From assembly GCF_008386495.1 (NCBI RefSeq), contig NZ_VTHJ01000055.1, positions 1-64,000 of the forward strand: a stretch of 64,000 nucleotides of DNA, written 5' to 3'. Made by a program: the position numbers and the translations under genes. The notes under the pieces were generated by a model. That model saw only the letters and a list, made by a program, of their open reading frames with translations, did no database searches and was not told where the DNA came from. Position 1 is the stretch's first letter; each line of letters starts with the position of its first letter. Below are positions 42,727-52,000 of the stretch, piece by piece. This stretch comes from Streptomyces tailanensis. GTDB lineage: Bacteria; Actinomycetota; Actinomycetes; Streptomycetales; Streptomycetaceae.

Positions 42727-43884
42727 TTACAGGCCCATGTCCTTCGCGATGATCGACTTCATGATCTCGCTGGTGCCGCCGTAGATGCGGTTGACGCGGT
42801 TGTCCGCGTACAGGCGGGCGATCGGGTACTCGTTCATGAAGCCGTAGCCGCCGTGGAGCTGGAGGCAGCGGTCGATGACGCGGTGGGCGACCTCGGTGCA
42901 GAAGAGCTTGGCGCTGGCGGCCTCGGCCGGGGTCAGCTCACCGGCGTCCAGGGCCTCCGTGGCGCGGTCGGCGACGGCCTCGGCGGCGTCCACCTCGGCC
43001 TGGCAGGCGGCCAGTTCGAACTTGGTGTTCTGGAAGGCGGCGACGGGCTGGCCGAAGACGACGCGGTCCTGGACGTACTGCTTGGCGAACCGCACGGCGG
43101 CCTTGGCCTGGGCGTAGGCGCCGTAGGCGATGCCCCAGCGCTCGGAGGCGAGGTTGTGGCCGAGGTAGGAGAAGCCCTTGTTCTCCTCGCCGAGGAGGTC
43201 CTCGACGGGCACCTTGACGTCGACGAAGGCGAGCTCGGCGGTGTCGGAGGTCTTGAGCCCGAGCTTGTCGAGCTTCCGCCCGACCGAGTACCCCTCGGCC
43301 TTGGTGTCCACGACGAAGAGGGAGATGCCGTGGCGGCGGTCCTCCTTCGTCGGGGCGGCAGTACGCGCGCAGACGATCATGCGGTCGGCGTGGACTCCGC
43401 CGGTGATGAAGGTCTTGGCCCCGTTGAGGACGTAGTGCGTCCCGTCCTCGCTGAGCTTGGCGGTGGTCTTCATGCCCGCGAGGTCGGAGCCGGTGCCCGG
43501 CTCGGTCATCGCGATGGCCCACATCTCCTCACCGGAGACGAACTTCGGCAGGTACCGCTTCTTCTGCTCGTCCGTGGCCAGCATCTTGATGTACGGCAGA
43601 CCGAGCAGCACATGCACCCCGGAGCCGCCGAAGGTCACGCCCGCACGGGCGGTCTCCTCGTACAGCACGGCCTCGAACTTGTACGAGTCGATGCCGGCGC
43701 CGCCGTGCTCCTCGTCCACCCGGATACCGAAGATGCCCAGCTCGGCCAGCTTGTAGTAGAAGTCCCGCGGCGCCTGGCCGGCGGCGAACCACTCGTCGTA
43801 CACCGGCACGACCTCGGCCTCGATGAAGGCACGCAGGGTCTCCCGGAACGCCTCGTGATCCTCGTTGAACACCGTACGGCGCAC
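42727..43884 (-). CDS. Acyl-CoA dehydrogenase
   Basis: 385 residues from the GTG at 43884, which has GGAGG eight bases upstream (the frame extends further but adds non-family residues). Family features are AMTEPGTGSDLAGMKTTA, GAKTFITGGVHADRMIVCART, LGLKTSDTAELAFVDVKVP, QLHGGYGFMNEYPIARLYADNRVNRIYGGTSEIMKSIIAKDMGL. The last stretch usually supplies the catalytic Glu (YGGTSE). It performs the first step of a beta-oxidation or branched-chain pathway. A palindromic site with the AAGCGCTT core lies 56 bases upstream. Confidence 0.9.
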   Translation of the reverse strand: MRRTVFNEDHEAFRETLRAFIEAEVVPVYDEWFAAGQAPRDFYYKLAELGIFGIRVDEEHGGAGIDSYKFEAVLYEETARAGVTFGGSGVHVLLGLPYIKMLATDEQKKRYLPKFVSGEEMWAIAMTEPGTGSDLAGMKTTAKLSEDGTHYVLNGAKTFITGGVHADRMIVCARTAAPTKEDRRHGISLFVVDTKAEGYSVGRKLDKLGLKTSDTAELAFVDVKVPVEDLLGEENKGFSYLGHNLASERWGIAYGAYAQAKAAVRFAKQYVQDRVVFGQPVAAFQNTKFELAACQAEVDAAEAVADRATEALDAGELTPAEAASAKLFCTEVAHRVIDRCLQLHGGYGFMNEYPIARLYADNRVNRIYGGTSEIMKSIIAKDMGL

Positions 43885-43939
43885 CGCCGTCACCTCCACC
43901 TGAGTACCTTCGGATGTACCCAAGCGCCCACCGCAGACA

Positions 43940-43957
43940 TGGCTAAGCGCTTGCTCA
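43940..43957. promoter_or_regulatory. AAGCGCTT-centred operator-like palindrome
   Basis: TGGCTAAGCGCTTGCTCA is symmetric at 12 of 18 positions around AAGCGCTT. This TGAnCAAGCGCTTGnTCA-like pattern fits TetR-type operators of acyl-CoA genes in actinomycetes. Confidence 0.5.
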
Positions 43958-44052
43958 GGCAAACCGTACCGGCGAGTATCAAGTGCGTCCAGAGTGCTCC
44001 CGACGTAACGCTCGTCACTCCGCCTCAGCCTGCCTCCGGCAGTCGGGCGAGT

Positions 44053-44240
44053 TCAGCCGAAGGCGAGCTCGCGGAAGGCGTTGCGGACGTCGGTGAGGGG
44101 GTGGCGGTCGCGGGTGAAGTACAGCTTGTTGGTGAGCAGCAGCGCCCACCGCTGGACAGACCGCGCATTGGCGGCGTCCGCAGCCCCTCCGCTGGTGGAA
44201 GCGGTAAACGTCCCGGAAGGGGACGCCGGCCCGGTACGGC
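44053..44240 (-). pseudogene. Remnant of an unidentified gene (C-terminal fragment)
   Basis: The minus strand reads SVQRWALLLTNKLYFTRDRH PLTDVRNAFRELAFG then stop (44053), with good coding character. The upstream part (YRAGVPFRDVYRFHQRRG) is in another frame. No start codon or complete domain is visible. It fills part of the 400-base gap 43885-44286, where nothing else but the operator is seen. Confidence 0.4.
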
Positions 44241-44286
44241 CTGGCAGCCACTCGTGGGGCAGGGGCCCGCCGGTAGCGGACCGAGG

Positions 44287-44868
44287 TCAGCTCTGTTTCT
44301 CGCCGAGGGCTGCACGCAGCCAGTCCACAGACCCGGTCGCCAGCACCACGTCGGCGAGTTCGTCGGCCGACTTCGTGGTGAGCCGGCGGCGGCTGTTGTC
44401 GATCCACCGCTGGGCGTTCTCGTAGCCCTGGGCCTTGTACTCGATGCCCTGGATCATGCACTCCAGCTTGTCGGCGTCCCGGGCGCAGATGGCCTCCTGG
44501 GACTCCTTCGCTTCGTACTCCGCGACGAGTTCACGCACTGTGGAGGCCAGGATCTCGGGCATGCCCGCCACCTGGTCGTCGGTGACCGCGCGCGGGTCCG
44601 CCTCCGAGGCGTACTTCTTGCCCAGGTGGTTCACATCACCGGTACGGGTCTCCTGCGAGTCGTGCCACACCGCGAGGAACGCGGCCCGCGCGGGATCGGC
44701 GCCTTCGAGCTTCGCGATGATCGTCGCGAGGAGAGCGGTGCGCCAGGAGTGCTCCGCCACCGACTCGGGGTCGCGCACGCCGGCCATCCACCAGCCGGTG
44801 CGCTTGGTCTGCTTCAGCGTCCCCGCCTCGTACAGGAAACGCGCTACCGCGGACAGGTCTTCAGCCAC
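44287..44868 (-). CDS. HD-domain hydrolase (YfbR / HDDC2-like nucleotidase)
   Basis: 193 residues from the GTG at 44868 (GGGAG eight bases upstream). HD metal ligands are visible: VAEHSWRTALLATIIA and AVWHDSQETRTGDVNHLGKKY, followed by ...ICARDADKLECMIQGIEYK. The family removes phosphate from deoxynucleoside monophosphates. It follows a decayed gene (44892-45670) on the same strand in the regulatory flank of the lanthipeptide locus. Confidence 0.85.
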   Translation of the reverse strand: MAEDLSAVARFLYEAGTLKQTKRTGWWMAGVRDPESVAEHSWRTALLATIIAKLEGADPARAAFLAVWHDSQETRTGDVNHLGKKYASEADPRAVTDDQVAGMPEILASTVRELVAEYEAKESQEAICARDADKLECMIQGIEYKAQGYENAQRWIDNSRRRLTTKSADELADVVLATGSVDWLRAALGEKQS

Positions 44869-44891
44869 CGTCGGACTCCCTTCACGCCTCG

Positions 44892-45670
44892 TCAGGCCTC
44901 TGCGAGGCGGATCGCGTACCGGATGCTCTCCAACTCCCTGCGCCCGCGCGCCGAGAGCACCCGGCCATCCAACATCACCGGCAGCCTCTCGCGCAGGGTC
45001 CGCCCCGCCGTTCCGGACCGCAGCAGGTTGGGCCGGATCTGGAGCAGAGACCACACGGAGTGGATGTTGAGGTCGACGTAGCCGTGATGTGGAGCGAGCC
45101 CCTGAGCGAGGTGAACGAGAAGCTTGTCACCCGGCCACGGTCCGGGGGTGTGGGCGGCGATGAAGTCGTCGCTCAACTCGAGATGGGCGGTCTCGCCGAT
45201 CCAGTACGCCCAGTAGTTCAGGTTCGCGGCTTCGCCGGCGTCGTCGTCGATCAGGGCGGTGTCAATGAAGTGGCTCAGCCGGTCCCGGTCTCCTTGTCGG
45301 GCCGAGACGGCGGCCGCGGAGCGGGAGTTGAGCCACCGGGTAAGCCAGTCAGCAGGGCGTTCGGTGGCCTGCTGGTGGGCGGGCCACTCCGCTGTGCCGG
45401 GCTGCTCGTCGTACCCGGAGAGGTACAGGGCTTGGCGGCGCACGCCGTCACGGATGTCCTGGCAGGTTCTTCAGTTGGGCCCGCAGCGGGACGCCTGCGG
45501 TGTGCGTGAGCAGCTGACGGGCGGTCACTGTCGCGAGCGGGTGGCCGTCGACCTCCGGCCAGAACTCGCCGAATGGGGAGTCGAGGTCACGTTTGCCCTC
45601 CTCCCACAGGGCTCCGACGGAACTGCTGCCTCCGCTCGACCCAGTGGGTGTCGTCGTATGGGCCGGTCAG
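44892..45670 (-). pseudogene. Decayed regulator-like gene with two frameshifts
   Basis: The intact 3' part (from 45443) reads VRRQALYLSGYDEQPGTAEW through ANLNYWAYWIGETAHLELSDD and NIHSVWSLLQIRPNLLR to ...SIRYAIRLAEA. Upstream, ALWEEGKRDLDSPFGEFWPEVDGHPL ATVTARQLL...RAQLKNL lies in another frame; deleting one C near 45468 joins it to QDIRDGVRRQAL. A further break near 45618 separates YDDTHWVERRQQFRR. These pieces resemble the soluble domain of Streptomyces XRE-associated proteins. A shorter product from the GTG at 45443 (183 residues) is possible. Confidence 0.65.
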
Positions 45671-46206
45671 CGGCCCGCGCGGATCATCACGGCGAGTACC
45701 GGCGAGGCCGGTGACGGCTGGCTCTGGCCGATGTCCTCGTAGCCCCATGACTTGTAGAGAGCGCGGACCTTTCCATCCCCGGCGGCCGGGTTGACCATGA
45801 GCGTCACGTATGGCTCGTCGCGTGCGGCGAGGAGGGCGTCATGGATACGGCGGGCAGTGCCAGTCTTCCGCCAGCTTTCCCGGACGCCGATCTCCTTCAG
45901 GGCCATGGCCGGACGCTCGGTGTACTTCTCCGCCGGCGTCGGGCTCGTGCGCTGCCAGTAGCGGTCGCCGTGCTCGATGGTGTTGCCGTAGGCGTAGCCG
46001 ACCGGACAGCCTTCCGCGTACGCAAGGACGGCCGTGAACCCGGGCTCGGTGCTGTGCCGGTCCAGGCGCTCGCCGAACGCGGTGATGGCGTAGTTCGGCA
46101 GGTGGAGGAGCGGGGCGCGTACGTCGGCGTACACGTCGAGGAGATCGCCGCGGATGGTGTCGAGGGTGGTGAATGTGCGCAGGTCGATGGCGGGCGCCGT
46201 GGTCAT
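45667..46206 (-). CDS. GNAT-family N-acetyltransferase
   Basis: 179 residues from the ATG at 46206, overlapping the upstream regulator stop as ATGA. The acetyl-CoA region is MALKEIGVRESWRKTGTARRIHDALLAARDEPYVTLMVNPAAGDGKVRALYKSWGYEDIGQSQ, in which the usual R/Q-x-x-G-x-G/A loop is RKTGTA. The substrate is unknown. It is co-translated with the XRE/TPR regulator at the edge of the lanthipeptide locus. Confidence 0.88.
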   Translation of the reverse strand: MTTAPAIDLRTFTTLDTIRGDLLDVYADVRAPLLHLPNYAITAFGERLDRHSTEPGFTAVLAYAEGCPVGYAYGNTIEHGDRYWQRTSPTPAEKYTERPAMALKEIGVRESWRKTGTARRIHDALLAARDEPYVTLMVNPAAGDGKVRALYKSWGYEDIGQSQPSPASPVLAVMIRAGR

Positions 46207-47495
46207 GCGGCCATCCTCCAGGTGGCGGCGTGCTCGGTCCAGGTCTGCACGGTGGTACTGCCCGGTGCGGTGGCGCGCAGCGCGGCGCCGAACTCTTGCA
46301 GCATGCGCGTCACCCGGGCGTGTTGGGTAGCGGCTTCGGCAGGGACCTTCATCGCGGTGGCCGTGGCGGCGTCGGCGGCACCCTGCGCGAGTTGGGCGTG
46401 CGCGAGCCGGGTCGTGGCGATGGCCCGGGACCGGACCATGTGGGGCCGCAGGGCGGACAGACAGTGATGGGCGTGGAACTCGGCGGTCGGGTAGTCGCCG
46501 AGCGCCAAGTACGCCGACAGAGCCAACGAGTCCAGCTCGGCCTGATCGTAGAAGGCGAGCATCCACACGGGCCGGTAGTCGGCGGGGTCGGCGCGCAGCA
46601 TGGCGTCTTGGGCTTGCTCGAACGCCCGGCGGGTGCCGACGCGGTCCTGCGCCGTGCCGTGGATCGCCCCCTGGCGGGCCAGGCCGAGGGACGCGAACAG
46701 GGGGTCACGGCGCGTGAGGTACAGGTTGCGGGCGACATCGTTGGCGGCGAGCGCGTCGGCGGGACGGCCGAGGTGCCGGTACATGGTTCCCGCGTGACTC
46801 CAGATGCGGAACTTGATCGCCTGATCACCGGACATCTCGGCAAGGGACTGGGCCTCACGCATGTGCGCCTTGGCGACGTCGTAACGGCGGCCGTCGATGG
46901 CGGCCCACATCGCCGAGGATCGGAACGACGCTGCGGAGGCATAGAGGTTGCTGCGTACGCGCTGGGTGGCACTGCCGGCGTTCTGGAGGTTCAGCGCTTC
47001 GTCGGCGAGCGAGACGGCCTGCTGCTCAATGCCGAGTTGTCCGCCGTGGCGGTGGTCACTGGCGATGATCTCGGCGAAGCGCTTGTTCAGACGGTTGACA
47101 TCGCTCATGCCGATACGGCGGGGCGACGCGGCGCCGGGGGCGGCGGCTGCGGCTGCGGCGGCGGCAGCCGCAGCGATGCCGCCGACGAGGGTACGGCGCT
47201 TCATGTCGGGGTCCTCCTGCTGCGACGGGGCTGGGGTGGACGGAGTCCGGCCCCGTGGCACGAACCCTAAGGCGGTAGCGGACAGGCCAGTGACGTCCTC
47301 AAGTGCCTTGCGGGTAGCCGATTTGGGCCACCTGACCCGGCCTGCTTTCCAGTCCCGGACCGATGAACCGTCGAGGCCGCCAAGCCGCCCGGTCAGCCGC
47401 TCCAAGGCCCTGTTCACAGCGTCAGCAAGGCTGTTGGAGCTATAGCCGTGTTCGGCCATCCACGTCTCAAGAACAGTGTTGCGCGTGGTGTCCAT
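46203..47495 (-). CDS. HTH regulator with TPR-like helical domain
   Basis: 430 residues. A degenerate N-terminal HTH (ETWMAEHGYSSNSLADAVNRAL...SSVRDWKAGRVRWPKSATRKALEDVTGL) is followed by a 12-Ala tract near residue 105, then helical repeats (LADEALNLQNA, MREAQSLAEMSGDQAIKFRIWSHAG, RAFEQAQDAMLRADPADYRPVWMLAF). Such proteins often regulate natural-product clusters in Streptomyces. It is divergent from the ATP-binding protein that starts the lanthipeptide side. An inverted repeat (47523-47574) lies in the gap. Confidence 0.82.
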   Translation of the reverse strand: MDTTRNTVLETWMAEHGYSSNSLADAVNRALERLTGRLGGLDGSSVRDWKAGRVRWPKSATRKALEDVTGLSATALGFVPRGRTPSTPAPSQQEDPDMKRRTLVGGIAAAAAAAAAAAAPGAASPRRIGMSDVNRLNKRFAEIIASDHRHGGQLGIEQQAVSLADEALNLQNAGSATQRVRSNLYASAASFRSSAMWAAIDGRRYDVAKAHMREAQSLAEMSGDQAIKFRIWSHAGTMYRHLGRPADALAANDVARNLYLTRRDPLFASLGLARQGAIHGTAQDRVGTRRAFEQAQDAMLRADPADYRPVWMLAFYDQAELDSLALSAYLALGDYPTAEFHAHHCLSALRPHMVRSRAIATTRLAHAQLAQGAADAATATAMKVPAEAATQHARVTRMLQEFGAALRATAPGSTTVQTWTEHAATWRMAA

Positions 47496-47522
47496 CTACG
47501 CACGGTAGCTCTCATGCCTCCT

Positions 47523-47574
47523 CATCCGCCAGGTAAACAGAAGGTCAAATCGGCCTAGGCGCCTCCGGCGGATG
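47523..47574. promoter_or_regulatory. Inverted repeat in the divergent promoter region
   Basis: CATCCGCC (47523-47530) and GGCGGATG (47567-47574) flank a GCCTAGGC palindrome. It is the probable control region for the divergent regulator and the lanthipeptide-side genes. Confidence 0.45.
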
Positions 47575-47735
47575 GATACCTGATCGTCCTAATCATCTTG
47601 TTGTGAAAGGCAGTTGTCTGGTCACTGGTCGCCCGTCACGCCCCGTCGTGCGGACGGCTGTTGACGGCCCAGTCCGCTCCTGAAGTCTCCCGAAGGGGAG
47701 GGCCGGGCGCCGAGACAACACGAAGGCTCCACCCA

Positions 47736-48182
47736 ATGACGAGTCTCAGTACGCCAGTTCAGGCCGCCTCCATCGGCCCGCCCGCCTACAGTCAGAACCT
47801 CCCGTGCGAAGCTTCCACGGCCGAGATCGGCCGCAAGCTCGTCCGTGACGTCCTCGCCATATGGAACCTCGACCACCTCGCCGACAGTGCCGCGCTGATC
47901 GTCACAGAACTGATCGCGAACGCCACCAGGCACACCCCGTGCCGTGAGATCCGTCTGATCGTCGGGCGGCCGAGCGCGACACGAGTGCGTGTCGGGGTCG
48001 TGGACCGGGAACCGTCGCGCCGGCCGACGCTCAGCCAGGCCGATGACAATGACGAGTCGGGCCGCGGACTGCTCCTCATCGATGCGGTCGCCGACCGCTG
48101 GGGCTACGACCTGCACGGCTCGGGCATGCGTCCACTAGCAAAGGAAGTCTGGGCCGAACTCCTCATCAGGGGCGACGAGTGA
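47736..48182 (+). CDS. ATP-binding regulatory protein (GHKL, anti-sigma kinase-like)
   Basis: 148 residues from the ATG at 47736. The GHKL ATPase N-box is VTELIANATRHT and the G-box is ESGRGLLLIDAVADRWG. This small single-domain type, without a kinase dimerisation domain, is common in Streptomyces as RsbW-like regulators beside XRE genes. It overlaps the next small gene (GTGA) and probably belongs to the regulatory leader of the lanthipeptide operon. Confidence 0.88.
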   Translation: MTSLSTPVQAASIGPPAYSQNLPCEASTAEIGRKLVRDVLAIWNLDHLADSAALIVTELIANATRHTPCREIRLIVGRPSATRVRVGVVDREPSRRPTLSQADDNDESGRGLLLIDAVADRWGYDLHGSGMRPLAKEVWAELLIRGDE

Positions 48183-48430
48183 ACACGCCTGTCACGGCGC
48201 ACGAGCGCACCGCGCACCCGCCCACGCCGTTCTCGACGCACTCACCCCTCCCTGACGTCGCCCGCCTCCGCCCCCGCCAGCAGATGGCCATGGACTGTGC
48301 CCTCTGCTCCCGCCCGCTGGGAGCGAGCGGCCGGGTGCTGGGTGAGGTGTGCCACCTGGGACTTCCGTTCCGGCTATGGGTCTGCATACCGGACTGCCAG
48401 GCGGCCAGATCTGCCATCCCGACCACCTAG
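48179..48430 (+). CDS. Small Cys-rich protein upstream of the lanthipeptide precursor
   Basis: 83 residues from a GTG overlapping the previous stop (GTGA). The C-terminal half has five Cys (DCALCSRPLGASGRVLGEVCHLGLPFRLWVCIPDC), which could form a zinc ribbon. The first 35 residues are Pro/Thr-rich. No family recognised. The overlap argues that it is translated. Confidence 0.6.
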   Translation: MNTPVTAHERTAHPPTPFSTHSPLPDVARLRPRQQMAMDCALCSRPLGASGRVLGEVCHLGLPFRLWVCIPDCQAARSAIPTT

Positions 48431-48447
48431 GAAGAGGAGATGTTCCT

Positions 48448-48552
48448 GTGGAGTGGCGATGGATCAGGTTCTACGCGTGCGAGCCGTGCCTCGACCGTCT
48501 CAAGGCTCAGGCGCTCGCCTACTTCATGGAGCGGCGACCGGCGTCCGCCTGA
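48448..48552 (+). CDS. Very small Cys-containing protein (34 residues)
   Basis: GTG-initiated frame VEWRWIRFYACEPCLDRLKAQAL AYFMERRPASA with GAGGAG (48434-48439) upstream. A CxxC pair sits in the middle. It may be a small zinc-binding partner of the preceding gene or simply a spurious frame; coding character is moderate. Confidence 0.4.
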   Translation: MEWRWIRFYACEPCLDRLKAQALAYFMERRPASA

Positions 48553-48745
48553 TCGGACTCCCAGCACACGACTTCCCGGCGTGAGGGATGGCGGCCCGCG
48601 AGGACTTCCTACACGGGTCACATCGCCTCGTGCCGAGTGGCCAGGAACCGTCCGGGGAACTGCCGCCTGGCAATGCTCCGCGCGATGGCGCCTGGTGAGC
48701 ACCACAGCACAGCAACGTCTCAACGAATACGAGGAGTTGGTAGGC

Positions 48746-48925
48746 ATGACAAGCAGCACCGTAGTTCCCAGCCGCACCCAGGCGCGCCCGCAGACGCCGG
48801 GGACCTTGGACGGCTTCGACCTGGACGTCTCCCTCGTCGAGATCGCCGACCCGGCGGGCCTGGTCAACCTGACCGACGACAACTGCGGTACCACCTGCGG
48901 CGCCTGCACCACCAACGTCGCTTGA
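48746..48925 (+). CDS. lanA: FxLD-type class I lanthipeptide precursor (LanA)
   Basis: 59 residues with GAGGAG (48731-48736) upstream of the ATG. The leader carries the FxLD motif FDLDVSLVEI (24-33), the class I box recognised by LanB/LanC. The core is about LTDDNCGTTCGACTTNVA (42-59). Cys are at 47, 51 and 54; Thr at 43, 49, 50, 55 and 56; there is no Ser, so only methyllanthionine rings are possible. Asp44-Asp45 are candidates for the isoaspartate-forming methyltransferase downstream. The last residue is Ala, so a LanD-type C-terminal aminovinylcysteine cannot form. A GG-type or other leader cleavage site is not obvious. Confidence 0.9.
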   Translation: MTSSTVVPSRTQARPQTPGTLDGFDLDVSLVEIADPAGLVNLTDDNCGTTCGACTTNVA

Positions 48926-48946
48926 CCCGAACCTCACGTCACTCCG

Positions 48947-48984
48947 GGTTGGTGCCGTCGCGCTCCAGCGCGGCGGCACCAACC
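48947..48984 (+). terminator. Hairpin between precursor and LanB (possible partial terminator)
   Basis: An 11-bp stem (48947-48957 with 48974-48984) with an inner CGCG stem. No T-run. Such hairpins after RiPP precursors can raise precursor over enzyme levels. Confidence 0.55.
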
Positions 48985-49014
48985 GCCCGTCCCCTCGCCC
49001 TACGGAGGTAGTTG

Positions 49015-52000
49015 GTGGTTGCTCCGCCCGCAGTGTTCCGAACCGGCACAACCGCTCTCGTGCGCGCGGTAGCCCGGCCGCCATTGCCGCTTCCTCCGTG
49101 CCCCGACCTCGATGACCGCTCGCCCAGCGTTTCGGCGGCATCTTTGGAGTGGCTGCGCGCGGTCTGGGCGAACACAGACATCGCCGAGGCACTGCAACAT
49201 TCCAGCTCGGTCCTGGCCACGCAGGTACGGGCCTCGTGTACGGCCGAGAAACCTACCGCGCGGGACGTGCGGCGTGCCGCGCTCTCCGTAGCCCGCTATC
49301 TGCTGCGGTCCGAGCACCGGGCGACGCCTTTCGGCTTGTTCGCCGGCGTGACCACCGCGGAGTTCGGCCCGCAGGCGCGCGCAGGCTGGGGCACGGAGCA
49401 CGTGGCCGTCGGACGCGCGGGGGCGGAGTGGCTGGCCGCCGTGGTCGAGCGGTTGGAGTCGTGCCCGGACCTACTCGAACGGCTGCCCGTCGTCGTCAAC
49501 AACACCGTGACGAGCCGGGGAGACCGGCTCATTGTGCCGTTCCAGCCCGACGTCCAGGACGATGCGACCCGCGCGGTCGAGGCGTCCCTGGCCTTGACCG
49601 AACCAGTGCGCGCGGTCCTCGCCGCGACGCGGGCGCCGATCCGAGTCGGCGCGCTCGAAGACAAGCTCCGGGCAGAGTTCCCTGCGGCCGGGCCCGAGAG
49701 GGCCAGCCGTCTACTGGGGGAGCTGATCCGGCGGCGCGTGCTGATCACGAGTCTGCACGCACCGAGCACCGAGACCGACGCCCTCGGCTATCTGCTCGAC
49801 CAGCTTGACGCGATCGACGCCGGAATCCTCGCTCCGGTCGTGGAGACGATGCGCGAGCTGCACGCGGTCCGGGCGGGGCTGGAGGCGTGCGCCACGCGCG
49901 ATGGCCGGGACAGCGTCGCAGCGCGGATGCGGGCCCTCGTGCCCGGCCTGCGCCACCACCCCGTCGCGCTGGATCTGCGCCTGGACGCGCAGATCGTTCT
50001 GCCGGAGGCAGTAGCCCGAGAGATCGAACGCGCCGCCTTCATCCTGACCCAGGTGAGTACCCGCCCGTACGGGACCGCCGCATGGGGCGAGTACCACCAG
50101 CGGTTCTATGAGCGGTACGGCATCGGCACGATGGTGCCGCTCCCGGAGGCCGTGGCGGACAGCGGCACCGGCTATCCCGACAGCTACCCGGGCACTCCGG
50201 CTGGCGCGCGTCGGCCTCGCGTCTCCGCTCGGGATGACGCCCTCGTACGGCTGGCGCAGGCCGCCGCGCTCGACGGCCGTGATGAGGTGGTCCTCACCGA
50301 CGAGCTGATCGGGGCCATGGACGTTGGCCCCGACGAGCCCCGGGTGCCGCCGCACTTGGAGGTTGGGGCGCGGGTGCACGCGGCCAGCCTGGAGGAGTTG
50401 CAGCGCGGGCGGTTCCGGCTGGAGGTCGTGAGCGTGTCCCGTGGTGCAGGCGTCTCCATGGGCCGGTTCCTCGACATCCTGGCTCCCGCCGACCGCGAGG
50501 CCCTGACGGCGGAGCTGGCCGATCTCCCGGCTGCGGACACCAGCACCGTGCCCGCGCAGCTCTCCTTCCCGCCGCTGCTCCCCGAGAGCGCCCATGTCAC
50601 CCGCGCTCCACAGGTCCTGCCCACCGTGATCAGCCTCCAGGAGCACCGAGCCCCGCAGGATGCCGTACTCACGCCGGGGGACTTGGCGGTGGGGTGCGAC
50701 GGTCGCCGCATGTACCTGGCCGTTCCGGAGCGAGGCCACCGCGTTGAGGCCGTCGGGATGCACGCGCTGAACCTGCACACTCACACTCCGCCGTTGGTGC
50801 GGTTCCTTACCGAGCTGTCCCGCGCCCAGTCCGCGCAGGTCACCGTGTTCGACTGGGGCGCCGCAGCGGCGATGCCGTTCCTGCCGCGCCTGCGGTACGG
50901 GCGCACGGTGCTGGCCGCGGCACGCTGGCGGCTGGAGGTATCCGAACTGCCGGGCCGCGCCCGCCCTCGGGCCGAGTGGGACGCCGCGCTCACCGACTGG
51001 CGGGTCCGGCGGCGGCTGCCGCGCCGCGTCCACCTCGTTGAGGACGACCGGCGCCTCTTCCTCGACCTCGACGAGGCCGGCCACCGGGCACTACTGCGTC
51101 GGCACCTCGACCGTACGTACCTGGCCGTGCTCGTCGAGGCCCCGGAACCGGAGGCGTACGGCTGGTGCGACGGGCGAGCGCATGAGGTCGTGGTGGCCCT
51201 CAAGGCGACCCGGCCGGCGGTGTGGCCGCCCCTGCCCGCCCCCACCCCGGCCCGTGCCCTCTCTCCAGCCCAGATACAGACCCCCGCCGCCGCCTCGGTG
51301 CTTCTGGCCACCCTGTACGGAGACCCCCGCCGCCAAGGCACCCTGCTCTCCCAGCACTTGCCCGGCCTCCTCGAACAGCTCGGTAACCCACCGTGGTGGT
51401 TCATCCGCTTCCGCGACCCGGACCAACACCTCCGCGTACGCTTTGCCCTCCCCGATCCGGGAGCCTTCGCCCAGACGGCCCGTACGGTGAGCGCGTGGGC
51501 CGACGGACTGCGCGGCCTCGGCCTGTTGGCCGATCTGCGGTACCCCACCTCCTACCGCGAGATGGGCCGCTGGGGCTCCGACGCCGCTTGGGAGGCGGCC
51601 GAGGAGGTGTTCCGGGCGGACTCCCGCGCCGTCCTGGCCCAGCTCACCCAGCCGCAGCGCCCCAACCAGCGCGCGCTGGTGGCGGCCCATACCGTCGCCA
51701 TCGCCTCCGCATTCCTCGGCAACACCGAAGTGGCAATGCGGTGGCTGGTCGACCGCATCCCGCCGACAGCTCCCGCGCCCGTTCCGCGCCCGCAGTTCGC
51801 CGAGGCCGTACGGCTCGCCGACCCGTCCAACGACTGGGCGGCGCTGCGTGAAGTCCCGGGCGGAGAGGCCATCGTGTCGGGATGGGCAGACCGGGATACG
51901 GCGCTTGCCGCCTATCGGCCGCACCTGCCAGGTCCGGACACCCAAGGGATCGCGATCGACGACGTCCTCACCTCCCTGCTGCACGTCCACTTCGTCCGGC

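Noticed and set aside
45573..45794. Small plus-strand protein
   Set aside because: It overlaps the GNAT gene end and the decayed regulator on the other strand and has no ribosome site.
48440..48745. Longer N-terminal extension of the lanthipeptide precursor
   Set aside because: The frame is open back to 48440, but the ATG at 48746 has a good ribosome site and gives a normal leader length.
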